Source of the DNA: Polaromonas sp.
Lineage (GTDB): Bacteria; Pseudomonadota; Gammaproteobacteria; Burkholderiales; Burkholderiaceae_C
Reading direction: 5' to 3'
NCBI GenBank assembly: GCA_030654695.1
Contig: JAURWY010000025.1
Coordinates: 62,001 to 126,000 of the forward strand
Length of the DNA: 64,000 nt
Below are positions 10,126 to 18,021 of this stretch, piece after piece; the first letter of the stretch is position 1, and every line of letters begins with the position of its first letter. The position numbers and the translations under genes are program-made. The notes under the pieces were generated by a model. That model worked only from the letters and a program-made list of their open reading frames with translations. It made no database searches and was not told the DNA's origin.

Positions 10126-11019
10126 ATGTCGATCTACATCAATAAAGACACCAAAGTCATCACCCAAGGCATCACCGGCAAGACCGGTCAGTTCCACACG
10201 CGCATGTGCCGCGAGTACGCGAACGGCCGCAATGCCTTCGTGGCAGGTGTCAACCCGAAGAAAGCCGGCGAAGATTTCGAAGGCATCCCAATCTACGCCA
10301 ACGTCTCTGAGGCCGCCAACGCCACAGGCGCCACGGTGTCGGTGATTTACGTGCCGCCGGCAGGCGCTGCTGCTGCCATCTGGGAAGCTGTTGAGGCCAA
10401 CCTTGATCTGGCGATTTGCATCACCGAAGGCATCCCTGTCCGCGACATGCTCGAAGTGCGTAACCGCATGAAAGCCAAAGAAGCTGCTGGCGGCAAGCGC
10501 ACGCTGCTGCTCGGCCCTAACTGCCCAGGTCTGATCACGCCTGACGAAATCAAAATCGGCATCATGCCCGGTCACATCCACCGTAAGGGCCGCATCGGCG
10601 TGGTCTCGCGCTCCGGCACTTTGACTTATGAAGCGGTCGCTCAGTTGACCGAAATCGGTCTGGGTCAGTCCAGCGCCGTAGGCATTGGTGGTGACCCGAT
10701 CAATGGCTTGAAGCACATCGACGTGATGCGCGCTTTCAATGACGACCCGGACACCGACGCCGTCATCATGATTGGCGAAATCGGCGGTCCGGACGAAGCC
10801 GAAGCGGCTCTGTGGTGCAAGGCCAATATGAAGAAGCCGATCGTTGGCTTCATCGCTGGCGTGACGGCTCCGGCTGGCAAGCGCATGGGTCACGCCGGTG
10901 CGTTGATCTCTGGCGGCGCCGATACGGCAGATGCCAAGTTGGCGATCATGGAAGCCTGCGGCTTCACGGTCACGCGCAACCCATCTGAGATGGCCAAGCT
11001 GTTGAAAGCTTTGCTCTAA
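10126..11019 (+). CDS. sucD: Succinyl-CoA synthetase subunit alpha
   Basis: CoA-binding, phosphohistidine-bearing alpha subunit that pairs with SucC. The 297-aa protein has the CoA-binding start (TKVITQGITGKTGQFHTRMC), the NCPG segment LLGPNCPGLITPDE, and the phospho-His signature KRMGHAGALISGGADTADAK. Length is standard. RBS AAGGA lies before the ATG at 10126, and a clear intrinsic terminator follows the stop codon. Confidence 0.98.
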   Translation: MSIYINKDTKVITQGITGKTGQFHTRMCREYANGRNAFVAGVNPKKAGEDFEGIPIYANVSEAANATGATVSVIYVPPAGAAAAIWEAVEANLDLAICITEGIPVRDMLEVRNRMKAKEAAGGKRTLLLGPNCPGLITPDEIKIGIMPGHIHRKGRIGVVSRSGTLTYEAVAQLTEIGLGQSSAVGIGGDPINGLKHIDVMRAFNDDPDTDAVIMIGEIGGPDEAEAALWCKANMKKPIVGFIAGVTAPAGKRMGHAGALISGGADTADAKLAIMEACGFTVTRNPSEMAKLLKALL

Positions 11020-11042
11020 GCCTCGCTTCACGCGCTGATAAA

Positions 11043-11068
11043 AACGGGCCTCACGGTCCGTTTTTTTT
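11043..11068 (+). terminator. Intrinsic terminator of sucCD
   Basis: Stem AACGGGCC (11043-11050) and GGTCCGTT (11055-11062) with one G-U pair and a TCAC loop, followed by a run of eight T (11061-11068). Confidence 0.9.
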
Positions 11069-11188
11069 GTCAGTTGGGGGTAAGGGCTAATACGGACGGG
11101 TCAGCCGCTTCCAGAAGCCTACACTCTTCAAGCACCAAAAAAAGAAGCCTGCAAAGCGCTTTTTAAATTTATAACAACGGAGCTTGCC

Positions 11189-11890
11189 ATGTTTTTCGGA
11201 TTAGACCTCGCCTCACCTCTTTTTTGGAGCGCTTTTGGCTCCATTCTGCTGGCCAATATTGTTTTGTCCGGCGACAACGCCGTGGTCATCGCCATGGCCG
11301 CCCGCACGCTGCAGCCTGCGCAGCGTGGCAAAGCCATTTTTTGGGGCAGTGCCGCCGCCATCGTCATGCGGATTGTGCTGACCATTGTTGCCATCCAGTT
11401 GCTGACTCTGCCATTCCTCAAACTCATTGGCGCCGTGTTGCTGGTCTACATCGGTGTTGACTTGCTGCGCGGTGAAGATGAAGGCGATGGCGAAGGCAAA
11501 GAGATCAACGGCATGGCTGCGGCCATTCGCACGATTCTGATTGCTGACTTGGTCATGAGCCTGGACAATGTGTTGGCCGTTGCCGCCGCCGCCAAAGGCG
11601 ATGTGCCGCTGCTGGTGCTCGGCCTGTTGGTCAGCATTCCGCTGATTATTTTTGGCGCAACGCTGCTGACCAAAGTCATGGAGCGCTTCCCCATCATCAT
11701 CACCATCGGTGCGGCTTTGCTCGGTTTCTTGGCTGGCGAAATGCTGTTGACCGACCCGGCCGTGACAACTTACCTGGGCGTGATGAGCTCGCAGACCGTC
11801 ACCATCGCCGGTGTTGTCGGTGCATTGTTGGTCGTGGTGCTGGGCAAATGGTTGACCCGTGCACATGCTGGCAGCGACGCGACAGCCTGA
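11189..11890 (+). CDS. TerC family integral membrane protein
   Basis: A 233-aa multi-pass membrane protein of the TerC family, whose members are implicated in manganese export/metalation of exported proteins and in tellurite resistance. Conserved acidic membrane motifs are present: LSGDNAVVIAMAART in the first helix pair and MSLDNVLAVAAAAKG in the later one, separated by a charged loop (GEDEGDGEGKE). No yybP-ykoY riboswitch is visible upstream, unlike the second TerC gene at 38479-39207. It is a single gene between the sucCD terminator and a palindromic terminator. The transported substrate is not certain. Confidence 0.9.
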   Translation: MFFGLDLASPLFWSAFGSILLANIVLSGDNAVVIAMAARTLQPAQRGKAIFWGSAAAIVMRIVLTIVAIQLLTLPFLKLIGAVLLVYIGVDLLRGEDEGDGEGKEINGMAAAIRTILIADLVMSLDNVLAVAAAAKGDVPLLVLGLLVSIPLIIFGATLLTKVMERFPIIITIGAALLGFLAGEMLLTDPAVTTYLGVMSSQTVTIAGVVGALLVVVLGKWLTRAHAGSDATA

Positions 11891-11914
11891 GTTTTTTTCA
11901 TCCTGAACCCCTCC

Positions 11915-11938
11915 AAAGCACGGCCTAGGCCGTGCTTT
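11915..11938. terminator. 24-bp perfect palindrome terminator
   Basis: AAAGCACGGCC followed by its exact complement with no unpaired loop needed in DNA (11915-11938), ending in TTTGTT. It closes the TerC transcript and lies about 85 bp before pilA. Confidence 0.75.
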
Positions 11939-12023
11939 GTTCGTTGATGGTCGATACTCCCTCCATTGCGACCGTGAAGCTGCCCAATGGCTTCTCGCCT
12001 ATCATTTCTCAAGGAGGTTTTTC

Positions 12024-12515
12024 ATGAATCGTTTTGTGCAAAAAGGTTTCACCCTGATCGAGCTGATGATCGTCATCGCGATCATCGGCATCCTGGCCGC
12101 GGTGGCTTTGCCGCGTTATCAGGACTACACGGTGCGGGCGAAGGTCTCGGAAGTGATATTGGCTGCTGAGGCTGCGAAGGTTGCAGTGGTGGAGAGTGTG
12201 CAAACCCACGGTGCCATGCCGACCGCCGACAGCTTGAAGCTTGAGAGCCAGACGTCACCGTATGTGGCGTCCGTCACTTATGCCTCAGGCGCGGTGGATG
12301 GTGACAAATCAGTCGGCATCATCACGGTCACGACCACGAGTTCCGTCCCCGCTACCGATGGTGTGCCTGCTACTGGTGATCCAAGAATCAGCGCCAAGAT
12401 ACTGACCTTGACCGGCACCTACACCCCAGCCACCGGGCAACTCACCTGGGTTTGCGCTGCGCCGGACGCAGCTGCCGGCATCGAGGCCAAATACCTCCCC
12501 GCCAGCTGCAAATAA
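12024..12515 (+). CDS. pilA: Type IV major pilin
   Basis: Structural subunit of a type IV pilus. The ATG at 12024 has a near-perfect ribosome binding site (AAGGAGG at 12011-12017), giving 163 aa; the open frame reaches further upstream but that part does not fit. The prepilin leader MNRFVQKG is cleaved before [20 protein letters not shown], the invariant hydrophobic N-terminal helix with Glu5. The C-terminal part has two Cys (WVCAAPDAA and LPASC), the usual pilin disulfide loop. The oligosaccharyltransferase gene starts only 3 nt after the stop, which implies translational coupling and a glycosylated pilin. Confidence 0.95.
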   Translation: MNRFVQKGFTLIELMIVIAIIGILAAVALPRYQDYTVRAKVSEVILAAEAAKVAVVESVQTHGAMPTADSLKLESQTSPYVASVTYASGAVDGDKSVGIITVTTTSSVPATDGVPATGDPRISAKILTLTGTYTPATGQLTWVCAAPDAAAGIEAKYLPASCK

Positions 12516-12518
12516 GCC

Positions 12519-14039
12519 TTGCTGTCAGCCCTACTGGCCGTTTGCCTCGTCCTGCCTTGGCTGAATGGCTACACCGCCGGGCCGACGCCCAACCTGTGGC
12601 CTTGGCTGGTGTCTGCGGTGTGCGGCGTGCTGGTCGCGCTGGCTTGGGGTCGCGTCAGCGCCCGTCTGTTGGCGCTGACTTGGTTGGCGGCTGCACTCAT
12701 CAGCAGTGGGATGGCTTTGCTGCAGTACTTTGGCTTGGCTGCAACATTGGCACCGTGGCTCAGCCCGACCTTGCCCGGCGAAGCTTTCGCCAACCTGCGC
12801 CAGCGCAACCAGTTCGCCACGCTCACCAGCATGGGTCTGGTGGCGCTCTTGGCGTGCGTCGCCTTGCGGACAAATTCAACCGCTAAACCCTCAACTCCAA
12901 TGACCCCGGTACCGCAGCCGCTGCCTGCGTGGGCCTACGCCAGCGCGGTGTTGCTGGCTCTTGGCAATGCCGCCAGCAGTTCCCGCACCGGCTTGTTGGA
13001 ATGGGGGTTGGTGCTGGGGATGGTCTTGTGGTGGAACCGCTCAAGCCGTCGACCGCTCGTGAAACTGGCTGTGTTGGCGCTTCTTCTTTACGCCCTGGCG
13101 GTCGCGTTGCTGCCAACGATCCTGACCATGGCGACCGGCATCAGCAGCGATGGCCTCTGGGGGCGTCTGGCAGACAACGGTGGTTACAGTCGGCGCGCGC
13201 TGTGGGACAACGTGCTGACGCTGATCGCCCAGAAGCCATGGTTCGGTTGGGGCTGGGGCGAGCTGGACTATGCGCATTTCATCACTGCTTACCCCGGTGC
13301 GCGCTTCACCGAAATTCTGGGCAACGCGCACAACTTGCCGCTGCATGTGGCGGTGGAACTCGGCATCCCTGCGGGGGTGCTGATGTGCATTGGCGTGGCC
13401 TGGGCTGTGCAACGCGCTGCACCGTGGCGTGACACCGATCCAGCCCGGCAAATGGCCTGGGCCGTGCTGGCGGTCATCGGCCTGCACAGCCTGCTGGAGT
13501 ACCCGCTCTGGTACGGCCCTTTTCAGTTGGCGCTGCTGCTGTGCGTGGCCTGGTTGTGGCAAACCAGACCGTCACAGCCAACAGACTCAGCCGTTGCGCG
13601 CGTCAGCCAAAAGTCGCGCGCTTCCTTGCGCATCGCCGCTGCCGCCGCCCTGTTGGCCTTGGCTTACGTTGGCTTTGACTATGCCCGCGTTACGCAACTG
13701 TATGTGCCTGCCGACAAACGCTGGTCTGCGTATCAACAGGACACCTTGGCCAAGGTGCAAGACTCGTGGCTGTTCGCTCCGCAAGTTCAATTTGCAACGC
13801 TGCTGACGACAGACATCACGCCCGCCAACGCACCAGCCATGCAGGCTTTGGCGCAGCGCGTGTTGCACTATTCGCCGGAGGCCAAGGTGGTGGCCAAACT
13901 GATCACCAGCGCCTTGCTAGCGGGCCAGCGAGCCGACGCCGAGTTTTACTTGGCGCGTTTTCGCTGGGCTTATCCGCTGGACTATGCAGCCTGGCTTGAC
14001 GCCAACGCCGCTTGGCTCGCGGCGTCTTCTGGGCGCTGA
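12519..14039 (+). CDS. PglL/TfpO-like O-oligosaccharyltransferase (Wzy_C family)
   Basis: A 506-aa polytopic membrane protein with the Wzy/PglL fold: about ten hydrophobic helices, a large periplasmic loop with WGWGELDYAHF, the family His in GNAHNLPLHVAVELGIP, and HSLLEYPLWYGPFQLALLL. It likely transfers a glycan to the pilin encoded just upstream, as TfpO does next to pilA in Pseudomonas. The start is a TTG at 12519, three bases after the pilA stop (TAA GCC TTG) and in the same frame. No ATG or ribosome binding site is available before the first helix, so expression probably depends on translation of pilA. The C-terminal segment (about 390-505) is a soluble helical tail. The gene overlaps the convergent GGDEF/EAL gene by 58 bp. 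Confidence 0.88.
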   Translation: MLSALLAVCLVLPWLNGYTAGPTPNLWPWLVSAVCGVLVALAWGRVSARLLALTWLAAALISSGMALLQYFGLAATLAPWLSPTLPGEAFANLRQRNQFATLTSMGLVALLACVALRTNSTAKPSTPMTPVPQPLPAWAYASAVLLALGNAASSSRTGLLEWGLVLGMVLWWNRSSRRPLVKLAVLALLLYALAVALLPTILTMATGISSDGLWGRLADNGGYSRRALWDNVLTLIAQKPWFGWGWGELDYAHFITAYPGARFTEILGNAHNLPLHVAVELGIPAGVLMCIGVAWAVQRAAPWRDTDPARQMAWAVLAVIGLHSLLEYPLWYGPFQLALLLCVAWLWQTRPSQPTDSAVARVSQKSRASLRIAAAAALLALAYVGFDYARVTQLYVPADKRWSAYQQDTLAKVQDSWLFAPQVQFATLLTTDITPANAPAMQALAQRVLHYSPEAKVVAKLITSALLAGQRADAEFYLARFRWAYPLDYAAWLDANAAWLAASSGR

Positions 14040-16990
14040 GCATCGGGTTGCAGCAACGCGTCTGGATTGTCTGCATTGAGGCGCGTGCGCCAGTGACCTT
14101 CGCTTGGCGCATTGAACGGCGTTTCCCAGTGCAAGCGCCGTTCATCGCGCAGCATCTTGGCGCAGTCAGCGGCCGATTGCGGCACGGAAAAGTAAAACCC
14201 TTGCATCTCGTCGCAAGCCCGGTCGCGCAGCATGTCGAGTTGTTCTGCGGTTTCGACGCCCTCGGCCACCACTTTGAGTTTCAGACTGTGCGCCAAGCTG
14301 ATGATGGCCCAAGTGATGGCGGCATCGTCAGAGTCGGGGTTCAAGTCGCGGATAAAGGTGCGGTCAATTTTCAGCGTGTCCAGCGGAAAGCGTTTGAGGT
14401 ACGACAGACTTGAATAGCCGGTTCCAAAATCATCAATCGACAAACTCAGACCATAAGACCGAAAGCGCTCTAGCAGCGAGGCGGTCATGGCCGGGTTGCG
14501 CATCAAGCTGGACTCGGTGATTTCAAACTCCAGCAGCATGGGGTCGACGCCGGTCTTGGCGAGCATGGCCTGTACCTGCGCATCCAAGTCGGGTGCGGAG
14601 AACTGGCGTGGTGACAAGTTGACGGAGACGCGCGGCACGCGCAAGCCGTCGGCTTGCCAGCGGATGATTTGTTCGGCGACGCGGTTCAGCACCCATTCGC
14701 CGACATGCACAATCGTCCCGGTTTCTTCCAGCAGGGGAATAAATTCAGTCGGGCTGACCACGCCGCGCTCGGGGTGTCGCCACCGCAGCAAAGCCTCAAA
14801 GCCGCAGATCTGACCATCCAGTAAGTCGACTTTGGGCTGGTACAGCATGAAAAATTCGTCTCGGGCCAAGGCCCCGCGCAGCAGCATGTCGAATTCAAGC
14901 CGCTGGGCTTCGTCGGCATTCATGTCGTCGCTGTAAAAATGAAAGTCGTTTCGACCGGCTTCTTTCGCGCTGTACATGGCGCGGTCTGCGCTGCGCACCA
15001 AGGTGTCGGCATCAGCGCCATTTTCAGGATAGACGGACGCGCCCATGCTTCCCGTGACGTAAGCCTCTTGGCCGTTCAAATCAAATGGAATGGCAAGTTG
15101 AGCGAGGATTTTTCGGCCCACGAGTTCCGCATCAGCGGTGTTTTCCAAGCTGGGCAAGATGACGGCGAACTCGTCCCCCGACAGCCTGGCCACCGTGTCT
15201 CCGGCCCGCAGACAAGACGTCATTCGCCGAGCTGCTTGCACCAAGAGCAAGTCACCGGCGGGGTGTCCCAAGGTGTCGTTGACTTGTTTGAAGCGGTCCA
15301 GGTCCAGGTAGACCAAGGCCAAACGTGTGCCTTGGCGCTGCGCGACTTTGAGGGCCTGTTGCAGCCGGTCCAGCAACAAGCTGCGATTCGGCAAGCCGGT
15401 CAGGTTGTCGTACTGCGCCAAGTGAACCAGCTGCTCGCGCGATCGGTTTCGCTCCATGGCCACCGTCAAAATGTTGACCATGTTTTTCAGGAAGTCGTGG
15501 TCTGCTTGGGTGAAAGGTCGCTTATCTCTCGACGCCACAGCCAACGTCAGACTATATTTTCCCGAATCAACCGAATCAACCGAATCAACCGAATAGACCT
15601 GCGCTTCGCCAAGCTGGCTCTCTTTCAGCATCGCCGGCAGCAACCGCAAGGAAGTGCCGGCAAGACCGCTTGCGTTGTCGTCTGCGGCTTGTGGCATGTC
15701 GCAACCCAACCACTTGCTTGCCCAGCCGGTGCCGGCCAACAAATAGGGTTCGGCTCGCTCGGGGGTGCGCACCATCAAGGCCGAATGGCTGGCATGCAGA
15801 CTGGTTCTGGCGGCTTCGACGATCTTGTTCACCAAGCCACTGTCGTCTTGATCTGTCAACGCTTGACGGCCAAATTCGGCCAGCATATTTTGCTGGCGAA
15901 CCTGATCAAGCAGCGCACGTTCTGAATTTTTTTGCGCGCTGACGTCGATGTCAATGCAGATGAACTTTTCAACCTGCGCGGCGGCGTCAAAAATGGGCAC
16001 GATGCTGCGCTGATGCCAGTAGCTGTGGCCCAGCGGCGCATGAATCTGCACCTCACCGTGCCAGATGTGCGGCCCCGGTTGCCAGCTGTCGTCGGCGGTG
16101 AAATCGTACGAGCCGACATCTTGCAATCGCCGACCCAGCAGGGTGGTACGCGGCAGGCCGATGGCCGCCACAAAGCTGTCGTTGGCATAGGTCAGCCGGC
16201 CTTCGGCGTCGAGCTCGCAGACGATGGTGGCTTCGTCCATAGCTTTTTTATGCTGGATGAGCGTGTCCATCAGCACGTCAATGCGCTGACCAAACTGCGC
16301 TCGCAAACTGCCGGCGGTGCGGTTGATGACGGCAATCGCTTGCCTGAGCTCTAGTGGTGCATCGTCAGATGAGCCCGCCTCCGCGTTAACAGCCCCGGCG
16401 AGTACCTCGGTTTCATAAGCCTGCAGGCGGTCAAAATTACCCAGCCAGCGCCGCAGCATGTAGCGCATGAGCGTCAACCCAACGCCCAGCCCCAGCAGAA
16501 CAAAGGCGCTCAAGCTGAGCATCAAACGCCATTGCTCGTTGGCGATCTGAATGGCATCGAAGTGCAGCGTCAATTGGCCATAGTCTCGGCCACCCGCCCG
16601 CACTGAATACTGTACTTTGGGCAAGCGCGAGTTCACCGCGTCAAAGAGCCATTCAGGGGCATGAAGTTCTGACGGTTCCATTGTCTGGATCGAGCCGCCT
16701 TGCTTGTCTTTGTAGATGGCTTCGCTCAGCGGGGAGTTCGGAACCATGGCGGCGAGGGTGCGCTGGATGGTGTCGAAGTCACCAATGACCGCGCTACTGG
16801 ACAGCGTTGGCATCGACAAATCGACCATTTTTTGGACGATTTGTTGGTTGTCAGCAATGAGCACCGAAAACCGCTTCGCCATCAACAGGCCAAATCCCGT
16901 CAACCCAAACACCAAGATAGAGGCAGCGTAAATCAAGAAGACGCGCGATGCCAATGACTCCGGCGCTTTCCAACTAAAGAACCGCTTCAC
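13982..16990 (-). CDS. Membrane-bound PAS-GAF-GGDEF-EAL c-di-GMP enzyme
   Basis: A 1002-aa inner-membrane protein for c-di-GMP turnover. Order: helix 1 (about 17-38), a periplasmic sensor segment (40-154), helix 2 (156-176), PAS (250-355), GAF-like region (385-512), GGDEF (525-685), EAL (700-945). The GGDEF motif reads SGDEF (604-608); the inhibitory site RAGD (595-598) lies five residues before it, so feedback inhibition is likely. EAL has E732-A-L, NLSPRQF, EITES, DDFGTGYSS, KIDRTF and VVAEGVET, so phosphodiesterase activity is plausible. It is 60 bp downstream of a PhnD-like binding protein that may feed its periplasmic domain. A 9-bp tandem repeat adds VDSVDSVDS in the GAF region. Confidence 0.93.
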   Translation of the reverse strand: MKRFFSWKAPESLASRVFLIYAASILVFGLTGFGLLMAKRFSVLIADNQQIVQKMVDLSMPTLSSSAVIGDFDTIQRTLAAMVPNSPLSEAIYKDKQGGSIQTMEPSELHAPEWLFDAVNSRLPKVQYSVRAGGRDYGQLTLHFDAIQIANEQWRLMLSLSAFVLLGLGVGLTLMRYMLRRWLGNFDRLQAYETEVLAGAVNAEAGSSDDAPLELRQAIAVINRTAGSLRAQFGQRIDVLMDTLIQHKKAMDEATIVCELDAEGRLTYANDSFVAAIGLPRTTLLGRRLQDVGSYDFTADDSWQPGPHIWHGEVQIHAPLGHSYWHQRSIVPIFDAAAQVEKFICIDIDVSAQKNSERALLDQVRQQNMLAEFGRQALTDQDDSGLVNKIVEAARTSLHASHSALMVRTPERAEPYLLAGTGWASKWLGCDMPQAADDNASGLAGTSLRLLPAMLKESQLGEAQVYSVDSVDSVDSGKYSLTLAVASRDKRPFTQADHDFLKNMVNILTVAMERNRSREQLVHLAQYDNLTGLPNRSLLLDRLQQALKVAQRQGTRLALVYLDLDRFKQVNDTLGHPAGDLLLVQAARRMTSCLRAGDTVARLSGDEFAVILPSLENTADAELVGRKILAQLAIPFDLNGQEAYVTGSMGASVYPENGADADTLVRSADRAMYSAKEAGRNDFHFYSDDMNADEAQRLEFDMLLRGALARDEFFMLYQPKVDLLDGQICGFEALLRWRHPERGVVSPTEFIPLLEETGTIVHVGEWVLNRVAEQIIRWQADGLRVPRVSVNLSPRQFSAPDLDAQVQAMLAKTGVDPMLLEFEITESSLMRNPAMTASLLERFRSYGLSLSIDDFGTGYSSLSYLKRFPLDTLKIDRTFIRDLNPDSDDAAITWAIISLAHSLKLKVVAEGVETAEQLDMLRDRACDEMQGFYFSVPQSAADCAKMLRDERRLHWETPFNAPSEGHWRTRLNADNPDALLQPDAQRPEDAASQAALASSQAA
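15562..15594 (-). repeat. 9-bp tandem repeat inside the GGDEF/EAL gene
   Basis: Three exact copies of CCGAATCAA (15562-15588) plus a partial fourth. The unit is a multiple of three, so changes in copy number would add or remove Val-Asp-Ser without breaking the frame. Confidence 0.9.
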
Positions 16991-17050
16991 GAGAAATCCA
17001 ATCGGCTTATGTTCATGGTTAAGCTCTGGCGCTGCGGTCGCGTTTGGTTG

Positions 17051-17932
17051 TCAGCGCAAGCTGGCCGGTGCGCGGCGGTAAAAGTCGCGGTAGGCGGCGT
17101 AGTCGGCGTCAGTGGCCGGCAGAAACGAGAGCGGTATTTTGGCCTGGGCGGCGTTGGCTGCGGCCTCCAGCACTTTCAGGCCGAGCGGGTCTTTGTGCAT
17201 GCCAAGGAAGGCTTTGGACACCGCTTGAACTTTGGCCGGCGGCACCCGGGGTGAGGCCATCAGCGCCAAGTCGTTGAACGGCGGGGAACTCCAAAGTACC
17301 CGAAACTGGCGGTCTTCACGGATGGCGTACTCTGCCACCAGCTGGGAGTTCCCGCCCATCGCGTCAGCTCTGCCGGCTTGCATTTGGCTGAATGCACCAT
17401 CGTGATTTCCGGCAAAGACGGTGGTGATATTGATTTTTTTCTCGCTCAAGTGCGCAAACGTGACTTTGTAGGCGACCAAGGCCTCAGCGCCTGGGAACGC
17501 GAGCGTCTTGCCCTCCAAGTCTGCCAAGGTCTTGATGGGCGACAGGGCGCGAACCACAATTTGTCCTGACACCGGTGGCGCATTGCGTCGGCCGAAAACC
17601 TTCCAGCCCAACTTGGCCCGGTCTGGGCTGAACAGGTGGTTGGTGAAGGCAAAGTCAGACTCGCCAGCCAACACGGTAGCCGTTGTTTCTGCCGAGGTGC
17701 GGCCTAGGCGCAAGTTCAGAGGCACGCCACTTTTGCCTGACACGTACTCCAGAATCGGATTCCAGTAAGTCGCCATCAACTCTAAGTTGTATTGGTTGAC
17801 GGGCGAGAAGTCGTAGCGTGCCTCGCTGCCCACGTTGGCCTGTTGAGGGCTTTGCGCATGGGCCGCGCTACCGATGCAGAGCCAAAGGGTGGCGGTCAAG
17901 GTGATCAAAGAAGCAACAGTGATGGGCGTCAT
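17051..17932 (-). CDS. PhnD-like periplasmic binding protein, probable sensor partner
   Basis: A 293-aa phosphate/phosphonate (PhnD/SsuA-type) binding protein. Residues 1-26 form a signal peptide ending SAAHA. The body shows the family pattern: YNLELMATYWNPILEYVSGK, ESDFAFTNHLF, LADLEGKTLAFPGAEALVAY, and MQAGRADAMGGNSQLV. No transporter genes are near. Instead the GGDEF/EAL gene follows 60 bp downstream in the same direction, so I infer that this protein delivers a ligand signal to that protein's periplasmic domain. It is transcribed divergently from the hybrid kinase gene across about 90 bp of AT-rich DNA. The ligand is unknown. Confidence 0.85.
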   Translation of the reverse strand: MTPITVASLITLTATLWLCIGSAAHAQSPQQANVGSEARYDFSPVNQYNLELMATYWNPILEYVSGKSGVPLNLRLGRTSAETTATVLAGESDFAFTNHLFSPDRAKLGWKVFGRRNAPPVSGQIVVRALSPIKTLADLEGKTLAFPGAEALVAYKVTFAHLSEKKINITTVFAGNHDGAFSQMQAGRADAMGGNSQLVAEYAIREDRQFRVLWSSPPFNDLALMASPRVPPAKVQAVSKAFLGMHKDPLGLKVLEAAANAAQAKIPLSFLPATDADYAAYRDFYRRAPASLR

Positions 17933-18021
17933 GACTTGTCCATATGAAATTCATTTCAAACACAACAATAATTATGATAAATTATATTAAATAGTTCAAT
18001 ACATTTTTATTATTGATTTTT

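Noticed and set aside
11069-11188. Second yybP-ykoY riboswitch before the first TerC gene
   Set aside because: The leader lacks GGGGAGTA and AGCCAGACC elements; only a G-rich stretch is present.
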